Assembly (NCBI RefSeq): GCF_022664455.2
Contig: NZ_JAKRKC020000001.1
Coordinates: 5,585,001-5,649,000, forward strand
Source of the DNA: Actinomadura luzonensis
GTDB lineage: Bacteria; Actinomycetota; Actinomycetes; Streptosporangiales; Streptosporangiaceae
Direction of reading: 5' to 3'
DNA length: 64,000 bases
This document shows, one piece after another, positions 1 through 10,697 of the stretch (position 1 is the first letter of the stretch; each line of letters opens with the position of its first letter). A model generated the notes under the pieces. That model was given only the letters and a program-made list of their open reading frames with translations, searched no databases and was not told the origin of the DNA. Position numbers and translations under genes: made by a program.

Positions 1-262
1 CTTCCTGCTGAACCCGGGCGAGGAGTCGGTGCCGCACACGGTCAGGTCGGACGAGGTGTGGTTCTGGCACCGCGGCGGCCCGCTGTCGCTGACGATCGGC
101 GAGGCCACGGTGACGCTCGGCCCGGGGGTGGAGGACGGCCAGGTGCCGCAGGCCGTGGTGCCGGGCGGCGTCCGGCAGTCGGCCCGCCCGGCCGCCGCCG
201 AGCCGGTCCTGGTGAGCTGCGTGGTCTCCCCGGGCTTCGACTTCGCCGACTTCACGGCCTGA
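1..262 (+). CDS. Cupin-fold DUF985-like protein, 3' part only
   Basis: The reading frame is open from base 2 and ends in TGA at 262, so the start lies left of the window. The visible 86 residues contain the segment VRSDEVWFWHRGGPL followed by a short beta-rich stretch, which resembles the cupin superfamily DUF985 (HRVRSDEVWHWH-type motif with metal-binding His and Glu). The last 11 bases overlap the 3' end of the convergent nitroreductase-like gene. The substrate is unknown. An ATG at 29 could be read as a start, but the homology-like sequence runs through it, so I treat the gene as truncated by the window edge. Confidence 0.7.
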   Translation, partial: FLLNPGEESVPHTVRSDEVWFWHRGGPLSLTIGEATVTLGPGVEDGQVPQAVVPGGVRQSARPAAAEPVLVSCVVSPGFDFADFTA

Positions 263-737
263 CGGCGGGCCGGGCGCCGGCCGCGGGCTCGACGCGGAAG
301 ACCGGGTACTGCCCGGCGATCGCGTCGAAGTCGGCCAGCGGCGCCCAGCGGTCCACGGGCAGGTGGGGGCGGGCGCCGGGCGCGACGGCGAGGTAGCGGC
401 GCAGGACCGGGGCCCGTTCGGCCGGCGGCAGCTCGACGAGGCGGACGTGCTCGCGCGTGCCGTGCCTGAGCACCGCGAGGCCGCGCGCGGCCCGGACGTT
501 GGCCACCCAGTTGGCGTCGCGGCCGAGCATCGACACCAGGTACCGCCGGCCGCCGAGGCGGGCGACGACCAGGGGGAGCGCGACGGTCCTGCCGGTGTGG
601 CGGCCGGTCACCTCCAGGGTGACCAGGCGGCCGGGCATCAGCAGGCCGCTGCTGTGGACGGCCGCCCACAGCCGGTTGACCGCCCTGGCGAGCCGGTTGG
701 GGCGGCCGCCCCGGTACAACCATTGGTGCAGCGTCAT
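252..737 (-). CDS. Deazaflavin-dependent nitroreductase-like (DDN-family) protein
   Basis: The 161-residue protein has the compact split-barrel pattern of deazaflavin (F420)-dependent nitroreductases: a LEVTGRHTGR segment, a VVARLGGRRYLVSMLG segment, and DANWVANVRAARG, which is typical of the cofactor-binding core. I chose the ATG at 737 because the longer frame only runs back into the sigma gene. It starts 14 nt after the sigma factor stop, so it is probably the third gene of the usp-sigma-nitroreductase operon. In Mycobacterium, members of this family reduce quinones or nitro compounds with F420H2. The actual substrate cannot be read from the sequence. Confidence 0.8.
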   Translation of the reverse strand: MTLHQWLYRGGRPNRLARAVNRLWAAVHSSGLLMPGRLVTLEVTGRHTGRTVALPLVVARLGGRRYLVSMLGRDANWVANVRAARGLAVLRHGTREHVRLVELPPAERAPVLRRYLAVAPGARPHLPVDRWAPLADFDAIAGQYPVFRVEPAAGARPAVRP

Positions 738-751
738 GGCGCGGCCCTCCC

Positions 752-1666
752 TCAGCCGGCCCAGGCCCGCAGGCCCGCCCTGGCGCCGTAGCGGCGCAGC
801 CGGGCCAGCGACTCGCGTTCGAGCTGGCGCACCCAGTGCGGGGTCAGGCCCATGCGGTCGGCGATCTGCCGGGGCGTGTGCTCGCCCTGGCCGTCCAGCC
901 CGAAGCGCATCCGCATGATCATGGCCTGGCGCGGGGCCAGGTCGGCCATCAGCGTCGTCAGCGCGGCCTTCAGCGCCGCGCGTTCGGCGGCCTGGGCGGG
1001 GGTGACGGCGTCGGGGTCCTCGACGAGGTCGCCGAGGGTGCCCTGGTGCGGGTCGCCGGGGGCGTGGTCGAGGCTGACGCAGTCCTGGGAGACGCGGCGC
1101 AGCGTGACGAGCTTGGCGGTCTTCTCGCCCAGGTGCTCGGCCAGCTCGGCCTCGGTGGGGGTGCGGCCGAGGGCCTGGGTGACGACGATCTCGGCCTGCG
1201 CGAGCTTGCCGAGCTGGTCCTGGACGCCGATCGGCAGGCGGACGGTGTGCGCGTACTCCAGCCCCTGCTGGATGGACTTGCGGATCCACCAGGTGGCGCA
1301 GGTGGAGAAGCGGTGGCCGCGGGTGTGGTCGTAGCGTCCGACGGCCTCGATCAGGCCGAGGTTGCCGTCCTGGATGACGTCCGCCCAGGACATGCCGCGG
1401 TGCGCGTAGCGTTTGGCGACCGACACCACGAGCCGCAGGTTCGCGCGGATCAGGTGGTCGCGGGCGGCCCGGCCGTCGGCGACCAGCTCCTCCAGGCCGG
1501 GCCTGGAGACGCCTTCGGCCAGCAGGTGGGCCGCGTACGTGCCGGCCTCGACGCGCTTGGCCAGCGCGACCTCCTCCTCGGCGCTGAGCAGCGGCGTGGC
1601 GCCGATGCTCGCGAGGTAGTCGCCGAGCTGGTCGGCCTGCGGCCCGGCCTCGGCCTGCGCGCTCAT
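752..1666 (-). CDS. RNA polymerase sigma-70 family factor, group-2-like
   Basis: This 304-residue protein has region 1.2 (DQLGDYLASIG, then LLSAEEEVALAKRVEAG), region 2 with the core-binding and -10 recognition helices (NLRLVVSVAKRYAHRGM, DVIQDGNLGLIEAVGRYD, RFSTCATWWIRKSIQQ), region 3, and a region 4 helix-turn-helix (PRQIADRMGLTPHWVRQLE). It lacks the long N-terminal region 1.1 of a primary sigma factor, so it is an alternative factor like HrdD or MysB. The ATG is preceded by GAGGAG, and its first bases overlap the upstream usp stop (ATGA), which indicates translational coupling. The context suggests a stress or low-oxygen role. The regulon is unknown. Confidence 0.9.
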   Translation of the reverse strand: MSAQAEAGPQADQLGDYLASIGATPLLSAEEEVALAKRVEAGTYAAHLLAEGVSRPGLEELVADGRAARDHLIRANLRLVVSVAKRYAHRGMSWADVIQDGNLGLIEAVGRYDHTRGHRFSTCATWWIRKSIQQGLEYAHTVRLPIGVQDQLGKLAQAEIVVTQALGRTPTEAELAEHLGEKTAKLVTLRRVSQDCVSLDHAPGDPHQGTLGDLVEDPDAVTPAQAAERAALKAALTTLMADLAPRQAMIMRMRFGLDGQGEHTPRQIADRMGLTPHWVRQLERESLARLRRYGARAGLRAWAG

Positions 1667-2502
1667 CGTCCTCTCCTCACCACGACGAACGGGCAGGGCG
1701 ACTCGTGCAGGAGGCCCTGGCTGACCGAGCCCATCACCATGCCGGAGAACGTGCCGTGCCCGTGCGAGCCGGCGACCAGCAGGTCCGCGCCGGCGGCGGC
1801 CTGCCGCAGCACCTCGACCGGGTGGCCGTGCACGACCTCCTCGATCACCGGCACGTCCGGGTGCCGTTCGCGGTGCCCGGCCAGGGTCTCCTTCAGCACG
1901 AGCAGCTCGTCGCGCTCGTCGTCGGGGTCGGCCGGGCCGAGCCCGCGCACGTCCGCCCAGGACCAGGCGTGCACGGCCCGCAGGGCGGTGCCGCGCAGGT
2001 CGGCCTCGGCGAAGGCGAAGTCGAGCACCCGCCCGGCCATGGGCGAGCCGTCCACGCCGACGACGATCTCGCCGCGCGGCAGCGACGGCAGCTCGCGCAC
2101 CACGACGACGGCGCACGGCGCGTGCCCGGCGACGCCGTAGGCGACCGAGCCGACCAGCAGCCCGCGCACGCCGCCGACGCCGTGGCTGCCGAGCACCACC
2201 AGCTCGGCGTCCGCGGCGGCCCTGACCAGCGCGGTGCGGGGGTCGCCGGGCAGGAACACGGTCCGCACGTCGATCTTCGGGCGTTCCCGGCGGGCGCGGG
2301 CCTCGCCGGCGGCGAGCACGGTACGGCCTCCGTCCCGCATCCAGCCGGCCACCTCGGCGTAGCGGCCGCTCTCGGTCTCGCACGCCCACCTGGGCATGGC
2401 GTGCGCCACGGTCAGCGGCACGTCGCGCAGCGCGGCCTCGCGCGCGGCCCAGCCCGCGGCCTCCAGTCCGGCGCGGGACCCGTCGACCCCGACAATGATC
2501 AT
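1663..2502 (-). CDS. Universal stress protein, tandem UspA domains (copy 1)
   Basis: The 279 residues form two UspA domains. Each starts with a VGVDGS strand and ends with the ATP-binding signature G-2X-G-9X-G-S (GSHGVGG in the first half, GSHGHGT in the second), so both halves probably bind ATP. The ATG at 2502 follows a strong GGAGG at 2508-2512. The stop overlaps the sigma-factor start by four bases (ATGA), making usp the first gene of a usp-sigma-nitroreductase operon. A DevR-type palindrome lies 56-69 nt upstream of the start. Tandem Usp proteins are the most common members of the mycobacterial dormancy regulon. The biochemical role is generally stress survival. Confidence 0.9.
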   Translation of the reverse strand: MIIVGVDGSRAGLEAAGWAAREAALRDVPLTVAHAMPRWACETESGRYAEVAGWMRDGGRTVLAAGEARARRERPKIDVRTVFLPGDPRTALVRAAADAELVVLGSHGVGGVRGLLVGSVAYGVAGHAPCAVVVVRELPSLPRGEIVVGVDGSPMAGRVLDFAFAEADLRGTALRAVHAWSWADVRGLGPADPDDERDELLVLKETLAGHRERHPDVPVIEEVVHGHPVEVLRQAAAGADLLVAGSHGHGTFSGMVMGSVSQGLLHESPCPFVVVRRGR

Positions 2503-2557
2503 GATGCCTCCTGATCGCTCCGTGTCCATGACACCGCCGGGGCGGGTGACGGGCCTA

Positions 2558-2571
2558 GCGACGAAAGTCCT
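2558..2571. promoter_or_regulatory. Candidate DevR/DosR-type box before usp copy 1
   Basis: GCGACGAAAGTCCT matches GGGAC-N4-GTCCC at 8 of 10 fixed positions. It lies between the divergent usp (start 2502) and HAD gene (start 2623), where it could serve the usp promoter. A weaker second copy (GGGACCTCCGACAA) is at 2580-2593. Confidence 0.45.
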
Positions 2572-2610
2572 TTCCGGCAGGGACCTCCGACAACTGCGGG
2601 CCGGGACCCG

Positions 2611-2616
2611 TACGCT
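2611..2616 (+). promoter_or_regulatory. Probable -10 box of a leaderless HAD-gene transcript
   Basis: TACGCT sits six bases before the ATG at 2623 with no Shine-Dalgarno sequence between them, the usual arrangement for leaderless actinomycete mRNAs. The same layout recurs before several other genes in the window. Confidence 0.4.
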
Positions 2617-2622
2617 CGGGGC

Positions 2623-3300
2623 ATGCGGCCGCTCGCGCTCTTCGACCTGGACCGGACCCTGCTCGACCTGGACACGGCGCTGGCGCGCTGGGCGGCGGAG
2701 TTCGCGGCGGGGCGCGGGCTGGGGCCGGAGGCGGTGGCGCTGGTGACGGCGCTCGACGCGGAGCTGCGCCCGGACCGCGGCCGGTTCTTCGCCGAGCTGC
2801 GGCGCCGGTTCGGCCTGCCGGAGCCGGCGGAGGAGCTGCGGGAGGCGTTCCGGCGGCGGCTGCCGTACCTGGCGGGCTGTTATCCAGGGGTCCGCGAGGC
2901 GCTGGCGGGGCTGCGCGCGGAGGGGTGGCGCGTCGGGATCGTCACGAACGGCGCGGCGGACCGGCAGCTCGGCAAGATCCGCCGGACGGGGCTGGGCGAG
3001 CTGGTGGACGGCTACGCGATCTCCGACGCCGAGGGCGTGCGCAAGCCGGCGGCGGAGCTGTTCGCGATCGCGGCCCGCCGCTGCGGCACGGGCCTGGCGG
3101 CGGGCGGCTGGATGGTGGGCGACAACCCGGCCACGGACGTGGCGGGGGCCAGGGCGGCGGGGCTGCGCAGCGTGTGGATCGACCACGGCACCTGGCCGGC
3201 GCACGCGAACGTGGCCGACCATGTGGTCGGCCACGTCCTGGCGGGTGTCGAGGTGGTGCGGGACGCCTGCTCCGGCGGAGCAGGCCGCGTGGTCACTTGA
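2623..3300 (+). CDS. HAD-family hydrolase (phosphatase-like)
   Basis: This 225-residue protein has the HAD motifs in order: motif I LFDLDRTLLDLD near the N-terminus with both catalytic Asp residues, motif II IVTNG, the motif III Lys in GVRKPA, and motif IV MVGDNPATDVAGA. An alpha-helical C1 cap lies between motifs I and II. It would dephosphorylate a small metabolite, or act as a phosphoglycolate-phosphatase-like enzyme; the substrate cannot be assigned. The start is probably leaderless. The 3' end overlaps the convergent doxX-like gene by eight bases. It is transcribed away from usp and may not belong to the stress island functionally. Confidence 0.85.
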   Translation: MRPLALFDLDRTLLDLDTALARWAAEFAAGRGLGPEAVALVTALDAELRPDRGRFFAELRRRFGLPEPAEELREAFRRRLPYLAGCYPGVREALAGLRAEGWRVGIVTNGAADRQLGKIRRTGLGELVDGYAISDAEGVRKPAAELFAIAARRCGTGLAAGGWMVGDNPATDVAGARAAGLRSVWIDHGTWPAHANVADHVVGHVLAGVEVVRDACSGGAGRVVT

Positions 3301-3820
3301 GCCATGCGTTCTCGCGGACGAACCGCAGGGTGCCGAGGCCGAAGACCGCGCCGGCGTTGGCGAGCGCCAGGCCGATGATGACGATCGAGTAGATCAGGTG
3401 CTCGTCCATGAACGGGTTGTTGGCCAGGGGCAGCTCGGCCGCCCACATGAGGACCAGCATCGCGGTGCCCGCGCCGGCCGCGATCCGGGTGCCGATGCCG
3501 AGGACCAGCGCCAGGCCCACGCCCAGCAGGCCGAGCATGAACAGCCAGTCCACCCAGGCCTGTCCGGCCAGGGAGCTGAAGAAGCCGCCGAGCGCGTTCT
3601 CGCCGGTGCCCTTGAGGAAGCCGGTGGTGGGGCTGCCGCCGTTGATCCAGGACTTGGCGGCGGGAGTGGCGAAGCCCCAGCCGAAGGTCTTGTCGAGGAA
3701 GGCCCACAGGAAGATCCAGCCGATCGCGATCCGGGTGATGGCCCAGACGTAGTCGACGGGGCGGCGTGCCTCGGTGGCGATGCCGGCCTGCGCGGCAGGC
3801 TTGCTGACGGTGGCGGCCAT
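3293..3820 (-). CDS. DoxX-family membrane protein
   Basis: The 175-residue protein has four hydrophobic segments, beginning with VWAITRIAIGWIFLWAFLDK, a typical DoxX first helix. The second and third segments surround LGLLGVGLALVLGIGTRIAAGAG, and the last ends near FVRENAWLK. I chose ATG 3820, preceded by AAGGGGGCC, over an upstream start that adds 13 residues without a ribosome site. DoxX proteins are small quinone- or redox-linked membrane subunits; in mycobacteria they associate with a superoxide-detoxifying complex. A candidate DevR-type box lies 98-111 nt upstream, inside the end of the ATPase gene. The function here is inferred only from the family. Confidence 0.85.
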   Translation of the reverse strand: MAATVSKPAAQAGIATEARRPVDYVWAITRIAIGWIFLWAFLDKTFGWGFATPAAKSWINGGSPTTGFLKGTGENALGGFFSSLAGQAWVDWLFMLGLLGVGLALVLGIGTRIAAGAGTAMLVLMWAAELPLANNPFMDEHLIYSIVIIGLALANAGAVFGLGTLRFVRENAWLK

Positions 3821-3913
3821 GACGGCCCCCTTTCCATGACGGTCGGTCGTGCTTCTCACGCTCCAAGCACACCGCTTTATGCGCGCTTTACGCAGAGCCG
3901 TACGGCCTGCCCG

Positions 3914-6367
<2,454 letters not shown>

Positions 6368-6448
6368 GCCCGCCACGTTCCCGCGCGGCGGGCGGCTCCC
6401 GGCAGAGGCGTTCGGCACCAAGGTCGTGGGCCTTCCGGCTCGCTCCGG

Positions 6449-7498
6449 TCAGCAGATCCTGGGCAGCTGCTCGCCGACGAGCAGGTCCACGACCCGGGTC
6501 GAGCCGACCAGCGTCCGCATGATCACCCGGCCGGGGTGCCCGGCGACCAGCGTCCCGATCCTGGTGGCCTGCGCGCCCTCGGGCCGCGCGCGCATCGCGG
6601 ACAGGACCGCGCCGGCCCGCGCCGGGTCCACGAACGCCACCAGGCAGCCCTCGTTGGCCACGTGCAGCGGGTCGAGGCCGAGCAGGTCGCAGGCGGCGGC
6701 CACCTCCGGCGGCACGGGGACGGCCGGCTCGTCCAGCTCGACGCCGACGCCGGAGGCCGCGGCCAGCTCGTTGAGCGCGGCCGACAGCCCGCCCCGGGTG
6801 GGGTCGCGCAGCGCGTGCACGCCGCAGCTCCCCGCCGTGATCATCGCGGCGGCCAGGCGGTGCAGCGGGCGGCTGTCGGAGGCGATCCCGGTCTCGAAGC
6901 CGAGCCCTTCGCGGGTGCTGAGGATGGTGACGCCGTGCAGGCCGATGGGCCCGGACAGCAGCACGGCGTCCCCCGGACGGCCGCCGGCCGCGCTGACGTG
7001 CGCCCCGGGCAGCCGGACGCCGACGCCGGTCGTGGTGACGTAGAGCCCGTCGGCGGCGCCCCTGCCGACGACCTTGGTGTCGCCGGTGACGACGGGCACG
7101 TCGCAGGCGCGGGCAGCGGCGGCGACCGACGCGGTGACCCGGCGCAGCTCCTCCAGCGGCAGCCCCTCCTCCACGATGTACGCCAGCGTCAGCGCCACCG
7201 GCACCGCGCCCCGCATGGCGAGGTCGTTGACCGTGCCGTGGACCGCCAGCGAGCCGATGTCCCCGCCGGGGAAGAAGCGCGGCGTCACCACGAACCCGTC
7301 GGTGGACACCACGATCTCGGGCGCGCCGGTGGTGACCAGCGCGGCGTCCTCGGTGGCGGGCGCGCCGAGCCGCGGGGTCAGGTCGGCGAGCAGCTCGGCC
7401 ATGAGCCGGCCGCCGGAGCCGTGGCCGAGCAGCACGCGCTCGTCCTCGGTGAGCGGCGCCGGGCAGGTCGCGGCGAGCGGGTCGAAGCCCGTGCTCAT
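6449..7498 (-). CDS. hypE: Hydrogenase maturation protein HypE
   Basis: HypE dehydrates the thiocarbamate made by HypF on its own C-terminal cysteine to a thiocyanate, the CN ligand donor for the NiFe active site. The 349-residue protein ends in PRIC, the required C-terminal Cys motif. It carries the PurM-like ATP-binding features (LGHGSGGRLM near residue 25, DALVT-type strands, DPTRGGLSAALNE). The start overlaps the hypD stop by four bases (ATGA). It is the last hyp gene of the operon. Its terminal motif is intact, in contrast to the damaged hypF. Confidence 0.95.
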   Translation of the reverse strand: MSTGFDPLAATCPAPLTEDERVLLGHGSGGRLMAELLADLTPRLGAPATEDAALVTTGAPEIVVSTDGFVVTPRFFPGGDIGSLAVHGTVNDLAMRGAVPVALTLAYIVEEGLPLEELRRVTASVAAAARACDVPVVTGDTKVVGRGAADGLYVTTTGVGVRLPGAHVSAAGGRPGDAVLLSGPIGLHGVTILSTREGLGFETGIASDSRPLHRLAAAMITAGSCGVHALRDPTRGGLSAALNELAAASGVGVELDEPAVPVPPEVAAACDLLGLDPLHVANEGCLVAFVDPARAGAVLSAMRARPEGAQATRIGTLVAGHPGRVIMRTLVGSTRVVDLLVGEQLPRIC

Positions 7499-8595
7499 GG
7501 CAGCACCTCCTGTGCTTCCTGCCGGACGCGGCCGGCGTTGTGGTAGGCGGCGCAGGTGCCCTCGGCGGAGACCATCGGCGCGCCGAGCGGGCGGCGGGGC
7601 GTGCACAGCGTGCCGTAGGCGGGGCAGTCGAGCGGGGTGCTGGTGCCGCGCAGGATGTCGCCGGCGATGCAGGCCGGGTGCTCGCGGGCGCTGAGGCCGG
7701 CCACGCCGAACCGCAGCGCGGCGTCGTACGCGGCGAACTCCGGCGCCAGCACCAGCCCGCTGTCCGGGATGTCGCCGATGCCGCGCCAGGTCTGGCCGCT
7801 CACCCGGAACACCCGGCGCAGGGCGTCCCTGGCGAAGGTGTTGCCCTCGCGCCGCACCGCCCGCGCGTACTGGTTCTCGACCTCGAAGCGGCCCTCCTCG
7901 AGCTGGCGCACCACCATGAGGATGCCTTCGAGCAGGTCCAGCGGCTCGAACCCGGTCACCACGATGGGCACCCGGTAGCGGGCGGCCAGCGGCTCGTACT
8001 CGGTCCAGCCCATGACCGCGCACACGTGCCCGGCGGCGAGGAACGCGTCCACGGACGCCGACTCCATGATCGCCGACATGGCGGGCGGCACCAGCACGTG
8101 GCTGACGAGCACGCTGAAGTTGGCGAGCCCCTCGCGGGCGGCCGTGAGCACGGCCATCGCGTTGGCGGGCGCGGTGGTCTCGAAGCCGACGGCGAAGAAC
8201 ACCACCTGCCTGCCGGGGTTGGCGGCGGCCAGGCGGACGGCGTCCAGCGGCGAGTACACCACGCGCACGTCCGCGCCGCGCGCCTTGGCCGACAGCAGGT
8301 CCGTGCCGGAGCCGGGGACGCGCAACATGTCGCCGAACGAGGTGAAGATCACCTCCGGCCGGGCGGCGATGGCCAGCGCCCGGTCGACGGTGGCCAGCGG
8401 CGTCACGCAGACCGGGCAGCCGGGCCCGTGCACCATCCGGACCGGGATCAGCTCGTCGATGCCCTGCCGCACGATCGTGTGCGTCTGCCCGCCGCAGACC
8501 TCCATGATCGACCAGCGGTGGCGGGCGGCGGCCCGGATCTCGCCGATGAGGCGGCGGGCCAGCACGGGGTCGCGGTACTCATCGAGATACTTCAT
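7495..8595 (-). CDS. hypD: Hydrogenase maturation protein HypD
   Basis: HypD is the iron-sulfur scaffold that, with HypC, assembles the Fe(CN)2CO unit of NiFe hydrogenases. The 366-residue protein has the expected motifs: MEVCGGQTHTI, HGPGCPVCVTP with the CPxC pair, GFETTAPA, and a C-terminal set of cysteines (ACIAGDILRG, DCPAYGTLCTP) for the 4Fe-4S cluster. Length is normal for the family. Its start lies inside the 3' end of hypC (17-base overlap) and its stop overlaps hypE. Together they indicate a tightly coupled hypC-hypD-hypE unit. Confidence 0.95.
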   Translation of the reverse strand: MKYLDEYRDPVLARRLIGEIRAAARHRWSIMEVCGGQTHTIVRQGIDELIPVRMVHGPGCPVCVTPLATVDRALAIAARPEVIFTSFGDMLRVPGSGTDLLSAKARGADVRVVYSPLDAVRLAAANPGRQVVFFAVGFETTAPANAMAVLTAAREGLANFSVLVSHVLVPPAMSAIMESASVDAFLAAGHVCAVMGWTEYEPLAARYRVPIVVTGFEPLDLLEGILMVVRQLEEGRFEVENQYARAVRREGNTFARDALRRVFRVSGQTWRGIGDIPDSGLVLAPEFAAYDAALRFGVAGLSAREHPACIAGDILRGTSTPLDCPAYGTLCTPRRPLGAPMVSAEGTCAAYHNAGRVRQEAQEVLP

Positions 8596-8812
8596 CCAGC
8601 CCTCCGGGGATGGCGCGGAGCACCGCGAGCGTCCGCAGCGCCTCGTCCTCGTCGAGCACGGAGATCGCGAACCCCACGTGCACGATCACGTAGTCGCCCA
8701 CGCCGGCCTCCGGCGTGTACGCCAGGCAGACCTCGCGGCGCAGGCCGGCGAAGTCGGCCGTCCCCATCTCGCCGTCGCGGGCGGTGATCCGCCCCGGAAC
8801 CCCTAGGCACAT
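8579..8812 (-). CDS. hypC: Hydrogenase assembly chaperone HypC
   Basis: The 77-residue protein begins MCLGVPGRI, the defining HypC/HybG N-terminus whose Cys2 binds the iron ligand unit and the hydrogenase large subunit. The remainder (DYVIVHVGFAISVLDEDEA) matches the OB-fold core and C-terminal helix. It overlaps the end of hypF by ten bases and the start of hypD by 17. Its client hydrogenase is not in this window. Confidence 0.95.
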   Translation of the reverse strand: MCLGVPGRITARDGEMGTADFAGLRREVCLAYTPEAGVGDYVIVHVGFAISVLDEDEALRTLAVLRAIPGGLDEVSR

Positions 8813-10688
8813 GACAACCTCGCAGCCGCTATGGCCGCCTGGCCGAGCCCGACGCCCCCGCAGCCGACGGGGACGCGCTCGCCCGCGTACGCCTCGAACC
8901 CCGCCGTCGTCAGGCGGGCGAGGACGCCGGCGAGCGGCAGCCGCTGGTCGAAGACGTCACCGGCCAGGCAGACCCGGGTGACGTCGCAGGCGTCGGCGGC
9001 GCGCTCGCACATCAGCACGGTGACGGCCGCGACGGTGGCGTGGAGTGCGGCGGCGATCCGCGCGGGCGGCTCGCCGGCCTCCTTGGCCTCCCGCAGGTGG
9101 CGGAGGGTGGCGGTGGTGTCGTACACCCACAGGCCGTCGCGCCGCTCCAGCCGCCAGGCCAGCGGCTCCGCCTCCGGGTACGCCTCCGGGTCCGTGTCCG
9201 CCCGCAGGCCCGTGACCGGCCCGAGGAGGGCGGCGGCGGCCCGGTACAGCTCCGGCAGGCCGGAACGCGGCCGGGACGGGCGGGACAGCGAGCCGAGGCG
9301 GCGGCAGGCGGTGTACGTGGCCAGCAGCAGCTCGCCGCCCCAGAGCGTGCCGTCGCCGGCGGGCGCGGGGCGTCCGTCGCAGACCAGGGCCAGGAAGGGC
9401 GGCTCCAGCAGGTGCTCGGCGGCGACGGCCGCGGCGTGCGCGTGATGGTGCTGGACGGCGGTGCGGCGGTGCCAGCGGCGGGCCTGCCGCGCGGCGGGGC
9501 CTGTGGGGTCGAGGTCGTGCACGGCGTGCACCGGCTCGACGCCGGCCAGGGCCACCAGCCGCTCCAGCGCCACGTCAGCCGCCTCCGCCCTGCCGGGACC
9601 GAGGCCGGAGGGGTCGTCGAGAGTTGGGGCGAGGAAGGCGCGGTCGCCGGCGGCCAGCGCGAACGCCGGGGCGGCGCCCGCCCCGAACGCCACGAGCGGC
9701 CGCGGCGAGGCCACCGGCAGCCGCAGCGGCCCGGGCGTCAGCCCGCGCCCCGGCGCACCGCGACGGCCCGCACCCCGCCGGCCCGGGCCCCGAGCGAGCG
9801 CAGCACCGTGTCCCCGTCGGCGGCCCCGAAGGCGGCCCCGGAAGCGGACCCGGAGGCGGACCCGTCGGCGGCCCCGCAGGCGGACACGGCGGGCAGGTCG
9901 TCGCCCAGCACCCCGTCCACGTCGTCGAAGCGCCGCCCCGGCCCGGCGGGGAGGCCGGCCCAGGACACGGCGAGCGGCCGGCGGACGGCGTCCAGCAGCA
10001 GGTGGTGCACCGGCGTGTGCGGCAGCACCAGCCCGAGCTCCGGCGGCCCGGCGGGCGCGCCCTCCCGGCGCGGGACGAGCAGGACGGGCGCGCCCGGCGA
10101 GGCGAGCAGCCGCCGGTCCTGGGCGGTGAGCCGCCCGAAGGCCGCCGCGGCGGCGGGCCCCGGCACCATGAGGGCGGGTTCGCCGCCGGCGTGCCGCAGC
10201 CGGGCGACGGAGTCGGCGTTGGCCGCGTCGCACACCAGCCGCGTCCCGCCCGGCCCCTTGACGGCGATCACGCCGCCGGCGGCGACCAGCGCGCCGGCCG
10301 CGCGCAGCGCCGCGTCGCCGGACAGGCCGAGGAAGCTCAGCCGGGGGCCGCACGCGGGGCAGGCGACGGCCTCGTCGCGGAAGCGCCGCCCGGCGGGGTC
10401 GCGGTACTCGGCGGCGCAGGCCGCGCACATCGGGAAGCGCCGCAGCGCGGTGCGCTCACGCGCGAACGGCGGCCCGGCGGCGATGGAGGCCCGCGGCCCG
10501 CAGGCCGCGCAGCCGGTGAAGGCGTACCGGTGGCGCCGCGCGCCCGGGTCGAACAGCTCCAGCAGGCACGCGGCGCAGGTGGCGAGGTCGGGCGGGACCG
10601 CCGCGGCGGCCGGCGCGAGGACAGCGGCCGCCGCGGGGACGCGGGCGCCGGGTCCCGGGGGAAGACCTGTGGGGGGTGCCGTCTCCAC
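8803..10688 (-). pseudogene. hypF: Carbamoyltransferase HypF, frameshifted and lacking the acylphosphatase domain
   Basis: HypF makes carbamoyl-AMP and carbamoylates HypE. The first frame (GTG 10688, GGAG upstream) encodes two complete C4 zinc fingers (four CxxC pairs) and a YrdC domain, then hits a stop at 9738-9740. The Kae1-like domain (HHHAHAAAVAAEH, DGTLWGGELL) continues in another frame to 8803. Adding one G to the four-G run (minus strand, 9748-9751) would give VRRGRGLTPGPLRLP, which fits the conserved RRxRGYxPxPL linker, so a one-base deletion is the simplest reading. No N-terminal acylphosphatase domain is present. The late VPVGCGG replaces the more usual DGG. The break may be a sequencing error or a real lesion. 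Confidence 0.85.
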
Positions 10689-10697
10689 CTGCGGCTC

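Noticed and set aside
6414..6427. DevR-type box before the P-type ATPase
   Set aside because: Only 7 of 10 positions match (GGCACCAAGGTCGT), too weak at this base composition.
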